Source: Aggregatibacter actinomycetemcomitans DSM 8324 (GTDB lineage Bacteria > Pseudomonadota > Gammaproteobacteria > Enterobacterales > Pasteurellaceae). From it: a stretch of DNA of 64,000 nucleotides. The notes beneath the pieces were generated by a model. That model did no database searches. It worked only from the letters and a program-made list of their open reading frames with translations, and was not told where the DNA came from. The position numbers and the translations under genes are program-made. Positions 1-8,733 of the stretch are shown piece after piece; position 1 is the first letter of the stretch; the number at the start of each line of letters is the position of its first letter. The stretch spans positions 111,228 through 175,227 of the forward strand of contig NZ_AQUU01000002.1 in assembly GCF_000372365.1 (NCBI RefSeq), written 5' to 3'.

Positions 1-638
1 AATTTTCTGGTGCCGGCTGCACCAAAAAAGTTTATAGCGATGCAATCGACAAGATGATTTTTTTGTATGAAATTTGCAATATCTTCTTTTTTATCACTGT
101 GATTTGGAATGTCATATTCAAGATTAATATCTTTTACACCACATCATTTAATGGCTTCTGCATAAACTTTGGAAAAATGTAATTGATCTTGAGTAACATT
201 CAAATTAAATAGTTTGTAGTTTTGTTTTTTATAGCCGATATTATTTTTTGCATGAATTAATCGGGTTAGCCACAAATCACGATTCCGTAATAATACCGGT
301 AAATTAATTAATACATCATAATGTTCATGTGAAAGTTGTTTTCCCATTCTGCTGTAAGCGCAATGTTCTTTTCTATTTAAAATAAAACAATGATCAATAG
401 ATGGATTTTGTTCAAATAAATTGACATTTTTAGGTGAACATACAACATCAACCTGCATTTTAGGGTTATGTCGTTTTAATTCTCTGAAAATAAATGAACT
501 GACAATATAATCTCCGATTTTTCCGTCTTGTTGTAACACAATAATTTTCGGATTTGCCGGCAAAGCCTGCCCCTGAACATTTTTGTCTAGCAACATTTTG
601 CCTAAGGCTAAACGGATTTTTCGGAGTAATGCTTTCAT
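1..638 (-). pseudogene. GT9 glycosyltransferase (heptosyltransferase-like), broken by in-frame TGA, runs off left edge
   Basis: The N-terminal 164 residues read as a glycosyltransferase family 9 (ADP-heptose:LPS heptosyltransferase-like) domain: a basic leader, then a strand-loop reading IIVLQQDGKIGDYIVSS, as in the nucleotide-sugar transferase fold. The frame stops at a TGA at 144-146. Directly past that stop the same frame stays open to position 1 and reads as ordinary protein (CGVKDINLEYDIPNH..., later VDCIAINFFGAAGTRK). The simplest reading is a CGA-to-TGA nonsense change in a longer gene, since family members are normally 300-350 residues. Its ATG follows immediately after the TAA of the upstream GT25 gene, so the two are co-transcribed. 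The broken state is seen in the sequence; the LOS role is inferred from family and context. A sequencing error at one base is the alternative. Confidence 0.75.
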
Positions 639-1337
639 TTATGCTTTCTTGTATCGATCTTCAATAGAATTAATTTCGCTTTCAACCGCTAAGCCCTCAA
701 AGACACAGGAGGGCTCAACGCCATACGCGTGAATACGTGTTTTTTGAATAAAACCCGTAACGAAGTCCGCCGGCATACGCAAAGGATAAGCGTATTTTAA
801 GAGTTTTTCTACACCCGCCAGATTCACCATATAAGCGGTTGCTTTCATGATTGAGCGACGGGAATTTTTTGAAGGGTAGCGATAACGAACCAGTTTATAA
901 CCTTCAGGCAGGCACTTTTTAATTAACGGGTAAGATTTGGCTTTGCCATGATCGAAAAAGAGAATCTCGTAACGCGAAGGCAGTTTCTCAATAGCCGCCT
1001 GCAAAATCGCTTTAAAGTGGGTCGAAACAATTGCATCGTCTTCTAAAATGATGGCTTCAGCAATATTATTTTTTTTGATGTGTTCATATACTTGAATATG
1101 ACTTAAGGCACATCCGATTTCACCCAGTGTCAGACGTTTATTATCGAAATCCTGATAATACTGATAATCCACCTTGGTAAGCTCTTCTTCGCTCAACGCT
1201 TTCCCATAAACCGCATAAAAAAATTCAAATTGCAAGCCAAGCCCATTTAAACGCTTTGCTATAAATTCACGACGGTGAGAGTTTTTTAAGCTGATAACGA
1301 AGATTGGGGGAAGATTGTATGCGCTATCCATAAACAC
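639..1337 (-). CDS. Glycosyltransferase family 25 (LOS biosynthesis)
   Basis: A 232-residue protein of the GT25 family (LPS/LOS glycosyltransferases such as Lex2B and LpsA). Visible family features are the N-terminal strand IFVISLKNSHRREFI, the conserved segment LTLGEIGCALSHIQVYEHI at about residues 80-98, and the acidic motif IILEDDAIV around residue 107, which supplies the metal/sugar-nucleotide ligand. It probably adds a hexose to the lipooligosaccharide outer core at the cytoplasmic face of the inner membrane; donor and acceptor cannot be read. The stop codon directly abuts the start of the GT9 gene, so they form a unit. A second, more divergent GT25 lies on the other side of rpmE. Confidence 0.88.
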   Translation of the reverse strand: MFMDSAYNLPPIFVISLKNSHRREFIAKRLNGLGLQFEFFYAVYGKALSEEELTKVDYQYYQDFDNKRLTLGEIGCALSHIQVYEHIKKNNIAEAIILEDDAIVSTHFKAILQAAIEKLPSRYEILFFDHGKAKSYPLIKKCLPEGYKLVRYRYPSKNSRRSIMKATAYMVNLAGVEKLLKYAYPLRMPADFVTGFIQKTRIHAYGVEPSCVFEGLAVESEINSIEDRYKKA

Positions 1338-1363
1338 ATTACCTTAAGGTCGAATGGAAATAA

Positions 1364-1382
1364 CCCCCGCAATCGCGAGGGC
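1364..1382 (-). terminator. Probable terminator after rpmE
   Basis: A GC-rich hairpin lies 12 bases past the rpmE stop: arms CCCTCGC and GCGGGGG around a short ATT-type loop, with one mismatch. On the minus strand it is followed by TTATTT, a weak U tract. It would separate rpmE from the downstream GT25/GT9 pair. Confidence 0.5.
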
Positions 1383-1393
1383 TAAAATTCAGA

Positions 1394-1606
1394 TTATTTT
1401 GTACCTGGAATTTTAAAACGGCTGTTAAAGCGTTCAACGCGGCCACCGGTGTCAACAACACGTTGTTTTCCTGTGTAGAATGGGTGACATTTACCGCACA
1501 CATCAAGGTTAATGTCTTTGCCTAAGGTTGAACGGGTTTTGATCACGTTACCGCAAGAACAGGTCGCAGTAACCTCTTTATATTCAGGATGAATACCTTG
1601 TTTCAT
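1394..1606 (-). CDS. rpmE: 50S ribosomal protein L31
   Basis: A 70-residue zinc-binding L31 starting [16 protein letters not shown]. An upstream ATG would add 8 residues but lacks family support, so the MKQG start is used. The four metal-ligand cysteines are present (C16, C18, C37, C40 in CSCGN and CGKCH), so this is the C+ zinc form, not a zinc-independent paralogue. It docks between the 50S and 30S subunits. A conserved housekeeping gene, it sits inside the LOS glycosyltransferase cluster and probably marks a chromosomal boundary flanked by strain-variable genes. Confidence 0.97.
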   Translation of the reverse strand: MKQGIHPEYKEVTATCSCGNVIKTRSTLGKDINLDVCGKCHPFYTGKQRVVDTGGRVERFNSRFKIPGTK

Positions 1607-1863
1607 AGAAAACCTCAAATTTGAAGCCATGCCGCTATCAAGCCAATCGCAGAAGCAATCCCTGACACCGCACGAGATTAATATTACGCCATTCTAAAAT
1701 GGCACGTTTGTGTGTAAGGCTGCGAATTTTACAGAAAAAAAAAGCGCAATTCAAGCAGCACCATGTGGCTGCGAGGTTATCTTTTTATGAGCAGAGCTAT
1801 TCATTTCATTGTCTTAAGATAGTAAGATAGCGCCTAACCTAAGGCACAATTTCATGTATCTCT

Positions 1864-2712
1864 ATGAATTCCACGGAAAATAAAAATTTTGTTATCAGCA
1901 TTTCGACGGCTGAACAACGCAGAAACCACATTATTGAACAATTTACTCATCAAAATATTCCCTTTGAATTTTTTGATGCTTTTACGCCATCCGATAAATT
2001 GACCGATCATTTGCAGCGCTATCTTCCGAATGTTGCGAACGCCGCTCAGCTCACCATGGGAGAAAAAGGCTGTTTAATGAGCCACTTCATGCTGTGGAAG
2101 AAATGTATTGATGAAAACTTAGACTACGTTACGCTTTTTGAAGATGATATTTTGCTTGGTGAAAATGCCAATAAGTTTCTTGCCGAAGATGAGTGGCTAA
2201 AAGTGCGGTTCAATTTTCAAGAGATTTTTGTCCTGCGTTTGGAAACCTTTCTCATGCCTGTTCAGCTTGAAAAACAAGCGCAGATTCCTCCTTTTCAGCA
2301 ACGTGATATTGATATTTTAACGTCCAAGCATTTTGGCACGGCAGGATATGTAATATCTCAAGGCGCGGCTAAATATCTCATTGCGTTGTTTGAAAAGCTT
2401 ACCACAGAAGAAATTAAACCGATTGATGAAATAATGTTTAATCAACAGATTAACGCTACCGACTATCGGGTATATCAATTGAATCCAGCAATTTGTGTTC
2501 AGGAATTACAATTAAATCAAGAGGCAAGCTTATTAGTGAGCAATTTGGAACAAGAAAGAAAAAATAAACCTAAAATACGAAAAAAGAAAACATTAAAACA
2601 ACGCCTATCCCGAATAAAAGAGAATATTATACGGGCAATAAATAAAGAAAAATGGAAAGAACAGCAACGCATTAGGGAAATACTAGGTAAAGAAATAGTT
2701 CGTTTTATGTAG
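1864..2712 (+). CDS. Glycosyltransferase family 25 with basic C-terminal tail
   Basis: A 282-residue GT25 enzyme. N-terminal FVISISTAEQRRNHI, the conserved TMGEKGCLMSHFMLW at about residues 64-78, and LFEDDILLGEN around residue 98 match the family. The last 55 or so residues are strongly basic (KPKIRKKKTLKQRLSRIKENI...), suggesting a membrane-associating amphipathic tail. It is followed 8 bases later by a capsule-type transferase on the same strand. One DNA uptake sequence lies inside the gene (2201). It most likely extends the LOS outer core; its specific linkage cannot be read. Confidence 0.85.
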   Translation: MNSTENKNFVISISTAEQRRNHIIEQFTHQNIPFEFFDAFTPSDKLTDHLQRYLPNVANAAQLTMGEKGCLMSHFMLWKKCIDENLDYVTLFEDDILLGENANKFLAEDEWLKVRFNFQEIFVLRLETFLMPVQLEKQAQIPPFQQRDIDILTSKHFGTAGYVISQGAAKYLIALFEKLTTEEIKPIDEIMFNQQINATDYRVYQLNPAICVQELQLNQEASLLVSNLEQERKNKPKIRKKKTLKQRLSRIKENIIRAINKEKWKEQQRIREILGKEIVRFM

Positions 2713-2720
2713 ATGATATT

Positions 2721-3725
2721 ATGAAAAAAGAATATTCCTCACTCTCAACTTTGTTTTCATCTAATGCAACATTTTTTAATGTTATTCATAGAATAAGCAA
2801 TAAACCTTATAAAATATTCTATACCGGTTTGATTCCAAAACCGATTCGTAGATGGCTCGCCAAAAAAGCTAATTTATCTCAACAAAATCATGTTGCAAAT
2901 TGTTGGAAAGAGGTCATTTCCCTTTATCTTAATGGTGAATTAGATGAAATTATGGTTAAGCCTAAAAAGGATTTAGGGAATAAGAAAATCATTTGGCAAT
3001 ATTGGGGACAGGGTTGGGAAAGTGAAGAATTGCCTGATATTGTTAAAATCTGTCGTCGTTCAGTTCAAGAAAATAAAGGTGATTATGAGGTCATCTATCT
3101 GGATGATAAAAATTTGATTGAATATATTGAATTTCCTGATTTCGTTTCTGAAAAAAGAAAGAATCCTAATTTTCGTCATGCATTTTTCTCAGACCTGCTT
3201 AGGTTAGCTTTGTTGGAATGCTATGGTGGAATATGGGTTGATGCAACAATTTTATTTACAGCACCTATTACAAAACAATTAGGCAGTTCAGATTTTTTCA
3301 TGTTTTCTCGAAGCCCTAAAGCAACTAATAAGGCAATGTGGAAGAATCTAAATAGAGAGTATTTTTTATGGGATAAAGAAAGTCGGGTAAATATTTTAAA
3401 TAGCTTTATTATCTCTAAAAAAGGAAATGTAACAATACATATCTTACTTCAGTTGCTATTATTTTTTTGGAAAACACAGGAGAATATTCCTCACTACTTC
3501 TTTTTTCAAATCCTCTTCGATAAGCTAAAAAAAGAAAATTTGATTGAAGAGTTTGAATTGGTTGATGATACTTTGCCACATTTATTATTTTCTGAGTTGA
3601 ATAATCCTTTTGATAGAAATAAGTTAGATAAGATTACAGCAAAATGTAATCAGCATAAACTAACTTATTTAGCAAAGTGTGAGACAGGTAGTTTTTATGC
3701 GTATTTAAAAAATAAATACCAGTAG
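2721..3725 (+). CDS. Capsular polysaccharide synthesis-type glycosyltransferase (GT32-like)
   Basis: A 334-residue protein with the hallmarks of the Caps_synth/GT32-like superfamily: KKIIWQYWGQGWESEELPDIV (about residues 88-108), RHAFFSDLLRLALLECYGGIWVDATILFT (about residues 152-180) with the WVDA acidic motif in the DXD position, and FFMFSRSP downstream. These enzymes move a sugar from a nucleotide-sugar donor to a glycan. It is co-directional with the GT25 gene 8 bases upstream and nearly meets the convergent HtrL-family gene (6-base gap). The base composition is clearly AT-richer than the core genes to the right, and no uptake sequence was seen in it, in keeping with a variable surface-glycan gene. 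Confidence 0.8.
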   Translation: MKKEYSSLSTLFSSNATFFNVIHRISNKPYKIFYTGLIPKPIRRWLAKKANLSQQNHVANCWKEVISLYLNGELDEIMVKPKKDLGNKKIIWQYWGQGWESEELPDIVKICRRSVQENKGDYEVIYLDDKNLIEYIEFPDFVSEKRKNPNFRHAFFSDLLRLALLECYGGIWVDATILFTAPITKQLGSSDFFMFSRSPKATNKAMWKNLNREYFLWDKESRVNILNSFIISKKGNVTIHILLQLLLFFWKTQENIPHYFFFQILFDKLKKENLIEEFELVDDTLPHLLFSELNNPFDRNKLDKITAKCNQHKLTYLAKCETGSFYAYLKNKYQ

Positions 3726-3731
3726 ATTAAG

Positions 3732-4595
3732 TTAGATAAATATATCTTTTATTTTTTCTTTTAATGATATTTTACTGGTTTTATCATATTTTCTAAATAT
3801 ATGAAACCAATTGTCTTTTCCTAAGTAATTTAGTTTATAATTATCCTTTTTATTAAAAATGCACATTAGATAAACACCTTGGTCATCATCTACTATTTGT
3901 GTTCTAAGTAACCTCTTTTGTGTGGATAAAATATCTTTAAAGAAAATTTTCCATTGTTCTCTTGAACTGACTATTACGCTACCAATAACATATATAATAT
4001 TATTAAACATTGCATGATAAACATCTTCTTTTGATTTTAGTTTATAATTTTTTCTTATTGTAAAAAAGTTTACTTTATTTAGTTCAAAATTATACTGCCA
4101 TTCTTTGATATTATTCAGCGTTTCATCGTTTCTTACATATCCAAAATCTACCCATGCTACAAGTTCGGTTTTAACTAGTTTTGACTTTATTGCCTTATAT
4201 AAAAAGTATGGTTTTAAGTTATTTATTAAGACATATTCTGGAAGCCAATACTCAAGGTTCTTGATCACTTCTGGATTGATTTTAGAAGTAAAGCTTTCAC
4301 TTTTTTGAATATTTTTAATTGAATCTAAGGTTTTACGAAATTTATTAATATCAAACGGGATAATTGTTGTAGGTTTGGTTCCTCTGATATTCTTTACTCT
4401 CTCAATATGCTCGTAACTTGTAAAAACTACCATTGGATTATCTAAAGTTGCCAGTTTGGTAAAATATTCAAAATAGGTATCATTTGTTCTGGTGAGGTAA
4501 CTAGGAAATTCTTCTTTTGATTGGAGGTTACCCCTACCAATATCAAAGAATGCTGTTACTATTGTAATTGATTGATTTTCATTGTGATTTTTCAT
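3732..4595 (-). CDS. HtrL/YibB (WlaTC-like) family protein
   Basis: A 287-residue protein starting with the family signature ITIVTAFFDIGRGN, followed by a YLTRTNDTYFEYFTKLATL-type segment and MVVFTSYEHIERV. The middle carries ELVAWVDFGYVRND, the acidic motif expected of this putative glycosyltransferase family. HtrL/YibB proteins occur next to LPS core genes in enteric bacteria and in Campylobacter LOS loci; the exact reaction is not established. Strongly AT-rich, and no uptake sequence was seen. It is convergent with the GT32-like gene. Family assignment is fairly secure; function is inferred from context. Confidence 0.75.
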   Translation of the reverse strand: MKNHNENQSITIVTAFFDIGRGNLQSKEEFPSYLTRTNDTYFEYFTKLATLDNPMVVFTSYEHIERVKNIRGTKPTTIIPFDINKFRKTLDSIKNIQKSESFTSKINPEVIKNLEYWLPEYVLINNLKPYFLYKAIKSKLVKTELVAWVDFGYVRNDETLNNIKEWQYNFELNKVNFFTIRKNYKLKSKEDVYHAMFNNIIYVIGSVIVSSREQWKIFFKDILSTQKRLLRTQIVDDDQGVYLMCIFNKKDNYKLNYLGKDNWFHIFRKYDKTSKISLKEKIKDIFI

Positions 4596-4821
4596 GGATT
4601 GATACTCAAAAGAGGGAAATATAAATTTTCATATTTGCTTCTTAGCTAAGATGCTTTTTCATTCATCCCGTACGCATTTCTTGCTCCTTAAATTTGACGG
4701 TATTTTATCCCTTATCCAAGTGAAATTAAACCCCAAACAACAGAGCTATTCTCCCCCAAATAGACAACAATCCCCCAAAATGCTATATTCCGAACCCATT
4801 TTATTCACTGAATTTCCGTCC

Positions 4822-7020
4822 ATGTCATTTGCCCGAATTGCGCTTCCTGTGCCGTTACATCGCTATTTTGATTATATCCTGCCGACGTCGCTGAATGTTG
4901 TCGTGGGGGCGCGGGTGTGGGTGCCGTTTGGGACGCAGAAACGTGTTGGCGTGGTGGTTGAGGTGGCGGAGCAGTCGGATGTGTCTATGGAGCAGTTGAA
5001 ACCGGTTCAGGCTTATCTTGATGAGGTTTCCTTATTTTCCCCGCAAAGTTGGCAGTTTTTGCAGTGGGCAGCGGGGTATTATCACGCGCCCTTGGGGGAA
5101 GTGTTGTCGCAGGCGTTGCCGGTGAAATTGCGGCAGGGCGAAAGTGCGGTGGAAAAACCAAGTGTTTTTTGGAAACCGACCGCACTTGGTGAGCAGGCAT
5201 TGACGCAGGGTTTATTGAAACGCGCGAAGAAGCAGCTTGAAGCGTTGCAGGCGGCGAATGATTTGCCGGAAAAAGGCAATAACCCTTTTAGTGCGGCGAT
5301 TTGGTCGGCGCTGAAAGCCAAAGATTACGTCACGGAAGTTATTCTGGAAACGGAAATCCAAACCTGGCAGCAACAATTAGGCGATAAGCCGCTTGTGAAT
5401 AAGGCGGATCGTTTAACGTTAAACAAGCCGCAAGCGTTAGTGTTCAGTCAGTTGAAATTTACTCAGGGTTTTGTCCCGTGGTTGTTGGACGGCGTGACGG
5501 GTTCCGGCAAAACAGAAATCTATTTGCAATTTATCGAAGATATTTTGCAGCAGGGCAAGCAGGTGCTGGTGTTGGTGCCGGAAATCGGTTTAACGCCACA
5601 AACGGTACGGCGTTTTCAGGCGCGTTTTAATGTGGTCATTGACGTGCTGCATTCCAATTTGAACGATACTCAGCGTTTGCAGGTGTGGCAGCGGGCGCGC
5701 AATGGGCAAAGTGCGGTCGTTATCGGCACCCGATCTGCGTTGTTCACGCAATTCGCCGAGTTGGGCGCGATTATTATTGATGAAGAACATGATGCCTCTT
5801 TCAAACAGCAGGACGGCTGGCGTTATCACGCGCGCGATTTGGCGATTGTGTATGCGAAACAGCTGAATATCCCGATTTTAATGGGATCGGCAACGCCAAG
5901 TTTGGAAAGTCTGAATAACGTGCAAAGCGGTAAATATCGCCATTTGTCGTTGTCGGAAAAAGCCAATAATTCCACCGCACTTAAACAGCAGATTATCGAT
6001 TTAAAACGTCAACCTATTCACAATGGGCTGTCCGATGTGTTGTTAAAACGTATGCAGGCGCATTTGGAAAAAGGCAATCAGGTGTTGCTATTTCTGAATC
6101 GGCGCGGTTTTGCGCCGGTACTGTTGTGCCACGAATGCGGCTGGATGGCGGAATGTCGCCACTGCGATAAACCTTACACTTATCATCAGCAACATCATGT
6201 GTTGCGCTGCCATCATTGTGCTTCACAAAAGCCGATTCCACGCCAATGCGGCAATTGCGGTTCCACCCAATTAATCACCACGGGCTTAGGCACGGAACAA
6301 CTGGAAGCGACGTTAAAAGAGGCGTTCCCTAACTACGGCATTGCCCGTATCGACCGCGACACAACGGCACGTAAAGGCAAGCTGGAAGACTATTTGGAAG
6401 ATATTAACCAAGGCAAAAGCCAAATTCTTATCGGCACCCAAATGCTGGCGAAAGGGCATCATTTCCCGAATGTCACCTTAGTGGCATTGGTGAATGTGGA
6501 TAGTGCTTTGTTTTCATTGGATTTTCGTGCGGAAGAACGATTGGCACAGCTTTATATGCAGGTGGCGGGACGTGCAGGGCGCGGTTCGCAACAAGGGGAA
6601 GTGTTATTACAAACCCATTACCCCGAACACCCGTTACTGCAAAGTCTGTTACAAAAAGGCTATAGCCAATTTGCGCAAAATGCCTTGGCGTTGCGTAAAA
6701 GTATAGGCTTGCCGCCTTTCGGTTCGCAGGCATTATTCAAAGCGCAAAGCCGTTATAGCGAAGAAGCTGAACAATTGCTGGCGCAGTTTGTCGAATATTT
6801 ACAACAGATTAAGCGAAACACGGCGCCCGAGTTGCAAATTCTCGGCCCGATGCCGGCGCCGTTCAGTAAAAAAGCGGGGCAATATCGTTGGCAGCTATTG
6901 TTGCAGCATCCTTCCAGAGCGGCGTTGCAGCAGGTGTTGACGGAATTTTGGCGTTATCAGGGCGATCAACCCACAAAAGTGCGGTGGATTTTAGACGTGG
7001 ATCCGTTGGATCTGAGTTAG
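4822..7020 (+). CDS. priA: Primosomal protein N' (replication restart helicase PriA)
   Basis: The 732-residue length from the start MSFARIALPVPLHRYFDY equals that of E. coli PriA; a longer in-frame reading from 4651 adds 57 poorly conserved residues and is not used. The helicase core shows Walker A GVTGSGKTE, the DEEHD box, and GSATPS. Eight zinc-ligand cysteines lie in the pattern CHECGW, CRHC, CHHC, CGNC. PriA recognises stalled forks and loads DnaB through PriB/DnaT; priB is also in this window (39.2 kb). Several uptake sequences lie inside the gene on both strands. Confidence 0.96.
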   Translation: MSFARIALPVPLHRYFDYILPTSLNVVVGARVWVPFGTQKRVGVVVEVAEQSDVSMEQLKPVQAYLDEVSLFSPQSWQFLQWAAGYYHAPLGEVLSQALPVKLRQGESAVEKPSVFWKPTALGEQALTQGLLKRAKKQLEALQAANDLPEKGNNPFSAAIWSALKAKDYVTEVILETEIQTWQQQLGDKPLVNKADRLTLNKPQALVFSQLKFTQGFVPWLLDGVTGSGKTEIYLQFIEDILQQGKQVLVLVPEIGLTPQTVRRFQARFNVVIDVLHSNLNDTQRLQVWQRARNGQSAVVIGTRSALFTQFAELGAIIIDEEHDASFKQQDGWRYHARDLAIVYAKQLNIPILMGSATPSLESLNNVQSGKYRHLSLSEKANNSTALKQQIIDLKRQPIHNGLSDVLLKRMQAHLEKGNQVLLFLNRRGFAPVLLCHECGWMAECRHCDKPYTYHQQHHVLRCHHCASQKPIPRQCGNCGSTQLITTGLGTEQLEATLKEAFPNYGIARIDRDTTARKGKLEDYLEDINQGKSQILIGTQMLAKGHHFPNVTLVALVNVDSALFSLDFRAEERLAQLYMQVAGRAGRGSQQGEVLLQTHYPEHPLLQSLLQKGYSQFAQNALALRKSIGLPPFGSQALFKAQSRYSEEAEQLLAQFVEYLQQIKRNTAPELQILGPMPAPFSKKAGQYRWQLLLQHPSRAALQQVLTEFWRYQGDQPTKVRWILDVDPLDLS

Positions 7021-7129
7021 TTTATTCGCGATTGCGGTAGTCAATGGCACAATTTTTGCGTAGAATTATCGGCGTTTTTTATCATTGTGATTTCATTGTT
7101 CATTTGGTTTTATTGAGACAGGTTTTATT

Positions 7130-7942
7130 GTGGCACAACGTGATTACGCCGCCCGCAATGGCGCGAAGAAAAAGAAGAAACAGAAAAAAAGTAATAAACC
7201 CCTATTATTTGTCATTGCCGGCGTGATTGTGGCGGCGTTTGCATTCGGTCTTTATTTATTAAAAGAAAAAGCGCCGGAACCGGTGGTGCAACCGGTAGAA
7301 ACCATAGAAAAAACGCAACCGAAAAGCGTGTTACCGAATCGTCCGGAAGAAGTGTGGAGCTATATTAAAGCCTTGGAAACCCGCACTGTGCCTATTGATG
7401 ACAACCCGAAATCGTTAGATAAAAATATGCGTTTAACGGAAGAACAACGCAAGATTTTACAGGCAATGGAAAAAGAACAGAAACAGGCAGAGCTGGCGAA
7501 AACCAAAGCGGCAGAAGCTCAACAACAAGCGGCACAACAGTCTGGTCAATTTACAGCGCAGCAACCGCCGCAACAACAACCAAAACCGCAGCCTCAAGTG
7601 GTAGAAGCGAAGAAAGCTACACCACCGAGAGAAGAGAAAAAAGCGGAGCAAACGGTGAAAGCCGAATCAACAAAGAAACCTGAACCGCAACCTGCGCCAC
7701 CGCAAACCCCGGCATCCAATGGCGGCGAGCGAAAATACGGTTTACAATGCGGTGCTTTCAAAAACAAAGGGCAAGCAGAAAATTTACAGGCGCGTCTGGC
7801 GATACTCGGCTTGCCGGCGAGGGTGAATGAAAGTGCCGATTGGAACCGCGTGGTGGTTGGTCCGGCAGGTGATCGTAATGCCGCGGTGAAGATGCAGGAA
7901 AAAGCCAAAAGCGTGATTAGTTGCGTAGTTATCGGGATGTAA
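7130..7942 (+). CDS. ftsN: Cell division protein FtsN (SPOR domain)
   Basis: 270 residues from a GTG start preceded by a purine-rich AGACAGG. Layout: a short basic cytoplasmic segment (MAQRDYAARNGAKKKKKQKK), one membrane helix (about residues 24-45, LLFVIAGVIVAAFAFGLYLL), a long Q/P/K-rich periplasmic linker, and a C-terminal SPOR domain beginning near YGLQCGAFKNKGQAENLQ that binds denuded glycan strands at the septum. FtsN triggers septal peptidoglycan synthesis. The gene lies about 110 bases after priA, the usual gammaproteobacterial order, and ends at a strong uptake-sequence terminator. Confidence 0.93.
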   Translation: MAQRDYAARNGAKKKKKQKKSNKPLLFVIAGVIVAAFAFGLYLLKEKAPEPVVQPVETIEKTQPKSVLPNRPEEVWSYIKALETRTVPIDDNPKSLDKNMRLTEEQRKILQAMEKEQKQAELAKTKAAEAQQQAAQQSGQFTAQQPPQQQPKPQPQVVEAKKATPPREEKKAEQTVKAESTKKPEPQPAPPQTPASNGGERKYGLQCGAFKNKGQAENLQARLAILGLPARVNESADWNRVVVGPAGDRNAAVKMQEKAKSVISCVVIGM

Positions 7943-7959
7943 TCGTCAAGATGAATGAG

Positions 7960-7994
7960 AAAGTGCGGTAAAAAATCACCGCACTTTTTTTATT
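7960..7994 (+). terminator. Uptake-sequence inverted-pair terminator after ftsN
   Basis: AAAGTGCGGT and ACCGCACTTT form a perfect 10-bp stem with an 8-base loop, followed by a T run. Two inverted copies of the DNA uptake sequence double as a rho-independent terminator, a known arrangement in Pasteurellaceae. Confidence 0.9.
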
Positions 7995-8025
7995 TTCAGC
8001 TTGCCAAACAAGAAAAAATCAATAA

Positions 8026-8043
8026 AATGAACGAACGTTCATT
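8026..8043 (+). promoter_or_regulatory. Operator-like palindrome upstream of the acrR-acrA-acrB operon
   Basis: Perfect 8-bp arms AATGAACG and CGTTCATT separated by AA, about 100 bases before the TetR-family gene. The size, symmetry and position fit a TetR-dimer operator for autoregulation of the efflux operon. The palindrome is seen directly; the binding protein is inferred. Confidence 0.65.
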
Positions 8044-8141
8044 CAGCGCAATGTATTGACTGTTTGTAACCTACCTAAATGTGCGATTTGAAAAAAATTT
8101 TCACCGCACTTCTAACGATTAACTCAATTTATTAATTTACT

Positions 8142-8708
8142 ATGAATCAATCTGAAACGGATATGATCGAGCGGATTTTTACTGCCACCGATGCATTAAT
8201 GGCAACGGTGGGGCTGCCAAACTTGTCTATGCACAAGATTGCCAGAGAAGCAAAAATCTCGCCGGGGACGATTTATATTTATTTTAAAAATAAAGAGGAA
8301 TTGCTGACCCAGTTTGCCCGATATATTTTTCAAAATTTCCAGGATGTGTTGAAGGAAGGCTATGATGAGAGGCAGCCGTTTTTTCAGCAATATCGAAAAA
8401 TGTGGTGGAATATTTGGCATTTCTTAGAAGCGGAACCTACTATCATGGCGAATATGGGGCAATACGAGTCTTTGCCGGGCTTTTCCGATATTTGTCAAAA
8501 ATGGGAAAGTGACAGCATCTGGTATCATTTTTGCGTCAAAGCAAAGGCGGCGGGAGAACTGGCTGATGTGCCTCCTCCTATTTTATTTGCGATTTCATTG
8601 GAAAGTGCTTTCAATATCGCCTTTAAATGCCGACATTTTTGCGCGCAGGTTTCAATGGAAATGCTGGAGGCCGTCATTGAACGGACTTGGCTTGCTATTA
8701 AAAATTAA
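8142..8708 (+). CDS. acrR: TetR/AcrR-family repressor of the efflux operon
   Basis: A 188-residue TetR-family regulator. The N-terminal helix-turn-helix reads LSMHKIAREAKISPGTIYIYFKNKEELL (about residues 28-55), the canonical family signature; the rest is the helical ligand-binding and dimerisation domain. It lies 25 bases before the membrane-fusion gene and is co-directional, so it is the first gene of the RND operon, as at HI0893-HI0895 in H. influenzae. It probably represses itself and acrA-acrB through the palindrome at 8026-8043. The ligand is unknown. Confidence 0.9.
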   Translation: MNQSETDMIERIFTATDALMATVGLPNLSMHKIAREAKISPGTIYIYFKNKEELLTQFARYIFQNFQDVLKEGYDERQPFFQQYRKMWWNIWHFLEAEPTIMANMGQYESLPGFSDICQKWESDSIWYHFCVKAKAAGELADVPPPILFAISLESAFNIAFKCRHFCAQVSMEMLEAVIERTWLAIKN

Positions 8709-8733
8709 TTCAAGAAATAGTTACGGAGTTTTT

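Noticed and set aside
2530..2710. A-rich tracts in the GT25 gene as possible phase-variable repeats
   Set aside because: No tandem tetranucleotide or long homopolymer array; just lysine-rich codons.
7044..7226. 60-codon frame between priA and ftsN
   Set aside because: It overlaps the start of ftsN in another frame and has no family-like features.
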